Shown here in pieces: positions 22,477-23,524 of a stretch of 23,524 nucleotides of DNA. A model generated the notes under the pieces. It was not told the origin of the DNA and did not search any database. It worked only from the letters and a program-made list of their open reading frames with translations. The DNA lies in assembly GCA_021799315.1 (NCBI GenBank), contig JAJZAR010000011.1, positions 1 through 23,524 of the forward strand, read 5' to 3'. Both the position numbers and the translations under genes were made by a program. The first letter of the stretch is position 1. Each line of letters begins with the position of its first letter. This stretch comes from Thermoplasmata archaeon. GTDB taxonomy: Archaea > Thermoplasmatota > Thermoplasmata > Thermoplasmatales > Thermoplasmataceae.

Positions 22477-23445
22477 CTATCTCACTCTTTCCAGTGAAAA
22501 AGAACCCAGATCAAAGGTGTGATTATTATTGTAAACTTCTACCCATTCTCGCGTCCTGACATTTGGAAGACCAATAACTCTCATATATTGTTTAGAGTTT
22601 ACAAGCTTAAATTCTATGGTTCCATCCATAATGTAACTTATGGTTTCAGATACTTTCTGATCAAACAACCCATCTTCCAGAAGATATAGCGCTGTGCACC
22701 TGTTAGCCTTCCTCTTCTGCGTTAACTGTTGAATGAACTTCATGGTAATTTTGTCTTCAAATTGTGGGATGAAAGCAGTCAGGGAAATAAATAGCATTCT
22801 ATAATAGGGGTATGATCTCAGAATATCTGCTTCCAGAGATTCCATAGATTTCAGCAACAAACTGAGGTTTGAGATCCCATCAATAACTATGGCCTTCTTG
22901 GAGGATGATGGGGCCTGAATAGATTTTGAATATATGTCCACAAACCTTATGAGTCCATCATCCTCAAATCCGTCTACAATCTCAGGATCAACACCCATAG
23001 TAATGGCAATATCATACTTTATCTGATCAATATCCCTGTCTGCTGAAACAATAATGACAGGTACATTTTCCTTGAGTGAGTTTGCAACAAAATTGTTACC
23101 CAGTGCATCCTTTGAAGTGAACGGGGCTCCAAACAGAACAATATTGGATGGGTTTGGCATACCTCCGAGTAACATCTGATCTACCTTTGGAATTCCAGAG
23201 GAAATCTTCATGTCATTTCTGACTCGTGGAATATTCATGGTCTCAGAAGATTTAACCGCCTCAATGGCGCTCTTTACCATGATGACTTTCTGTTCAGGAG
23301 TTTTTGCATTCTCTATCTTTACCATACTTTCGAGTAGAGTTTCGATCTCCTTGCGTTTTTCCTCTGCGGCTTTTATTTGTTTATCAAGTGCTTCCTTAAT
23401 CTGTTGTAATTCAGATATTTTAATTCCCAGGTCTGTTTTCTCCAT
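22477..23445 (-). CDS. RecA/KaiC-superfamily ATPase-like protein with degenerate P-loop and N-terminal coiled coil
   Basis: The 322-residue protein begins with a coiled coil (about 5-45) and then has the KaiC/RadA-like core: SSGIPKVDQMLLGGMPNPS (82-100), P-loop region GAPFTSKD (106-113), Walker B AIVID (185-189) and a C-terminal beta region. The P-loop keeps its lysine (Lys112) but lacks the normal GK[ST]: the preceding Gly is Ser and the following Thr is Asp. ATP hydrolysis is therefore doubtful, though binding may remain. The frame continues to a TTG at 23520, but I chose the ATG at 23445, preceded by GGAGAGG with good spacing; the extra N-terminal residues are His-rich and look non-coding. 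Its role is unknown; relatives include circadian KaiC, RadA and archaellum FlaH proteins. Confidence 0.8.
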   Translation of the reverse strand: MEKTDLGIKISELQQIKEALDKQIKAAEEKRKEIETLLESMVKIENAKTPEQKVIMVKSAIEAVKSSETMNIPRVRNDMKISSGIPKVDQMLLGGMPNPSNIVLFGAPFTSKDALGNNFVANSLKENVPVIIVSADRDIDQIKYDIAITMGVDPEIVDGFEDDGLIRFVDIYSKSIQAPSSSKKAIVIDGISNLSLLLKSMESLEADILRSYPYYRMLFISLTAFIPQFEDKITMKFIQQLTQKRKANRCTALYLLEDGLFDQKVSETISYIMDGTIEFKLVNSKQYMRVIGLPNVRTREWVEVYNNNHTFDLGSFSLERVR

Positions 23446-23524
23446 CTGTTCCCTCTCCAACATATGTGCCCGAAACGACCCATGACGGTGTTGATGGGTC
23501 AAATGGCTCCATGCCTGCAACCAT
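23420..23524 (-). CDS. C-terminal end of an overlapping upstream gene (partial)
   Basis: A second minus-strand frame is open from the window edge to a TAA ending at 23420 and encodes 34 visible residues (for example PFDPSTPSWVVSGTYVGEG, then TDGENRPGN). It overlaps the start of the RecA-like gene by 26 bases, a usual arrangement for coupled archaeal genes, and its composition is more protein-like than the competing frame. It would explain why the RecA-like gene starts at 23445 with a ribosome site inside this gene. Family unknown; the part in the window is too short to identify. Confidence 0.5.
   Translation of the reverse strand: MVAGMEPFDPSTPSWVVSGTYVGEGTDGENRPGN

Noticed and set aside
22477..23520. 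Long form of the RecA-like gene starting at TTG 23520
   Set aside because: The extra 25 residues are His-rich and unlike a protein, another open frame covers the same bases, and a strong ribosome site precedes the ATG at 23445.

Overview
The window most likely comes from an archaeon of the Thermoplasmatales (Thermoplasma, Ferroplasma or Cuniculiplasma type). This is inferred from gene content and promoter style, not from a database match. It carries a tricorn-interacting-factor aminopeptidase, a class II (B12) ribonucleotide reductase, an archaeal-type serine hydroxymethyltransferase and a RecA/KaiC-superfamily ATPase. Many genes have a TATA box centred about 22-30 bases before the start codon and so look leaderless, while downstream operon genes carry Shine-Dalgarno sequences. 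Base composition is AT-rich and coding density is high. No CRISPR array, rRNA or intact insertion sequence was seen.

Layout. Positions 1-2426 hold a putative murein-peptide scavenging group: the N-terminus of a dipeptide epimerase of the enolase superfamily, a NamZ/DUF1343 exo-muramidase homologue and an S66 LD-carboxypeptidase. Positions 2750-4325 encode an ABC ATPase/permease pair. Positions 4421-5273 carry a zinc-ribbon protein, a 40-residue Cys-rich microprotein and tRNA-Leu(GAG). Positions 5437-8349 carry a class I flavin disulfide reductase with an unusual C-terminus, a 48-residue charged helical protein and an SMP-30/gluconolactonase. Positions 8527-11501 hold the tricorn-factor-type aminopeptidase followed by a protein made of three repeats of one ~50-residue module.

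Positions 11515-13552 carry a YrhK-domain membrane protein, a DUF167 protein and a Sm-like/membrane hybrid. Positions 13629-16285 carry NrdJ and a translationally coupled small partner. Positions 16437-20565 hold a 55-residue helical protein, a pdxT-gcvT operon, a SpoIIM/DUF95-like membrane protein and glyA. Positions 20748-23524 carry an MFS transporter, a two-helix membrane protein, a RecA/KaiC-like protein with a degenerate P-loop, and the end of an overlapping upstream gene.

How the genes fit together. PdxT (ammonia supply for PLP synthesis), GcvT and GlyA belong to one glycine/serine/one-carbon and PLP network; GlyA needs PLP, and GlyA and GcvT share the tetrahydro-pterin one-carbon pool. 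The murein group would, if functional, turn bacterial wall fragments into amino sugars and amino acids. That is a plausible diet for a wall-less heterotroph living with bacteria, and is the most interesting system here. The tricorn factor fits the same peptide-consuming life style. Several very short genes (40, 48, 55 and 60 codons) are supported by TATA spacing and protein-like composition.
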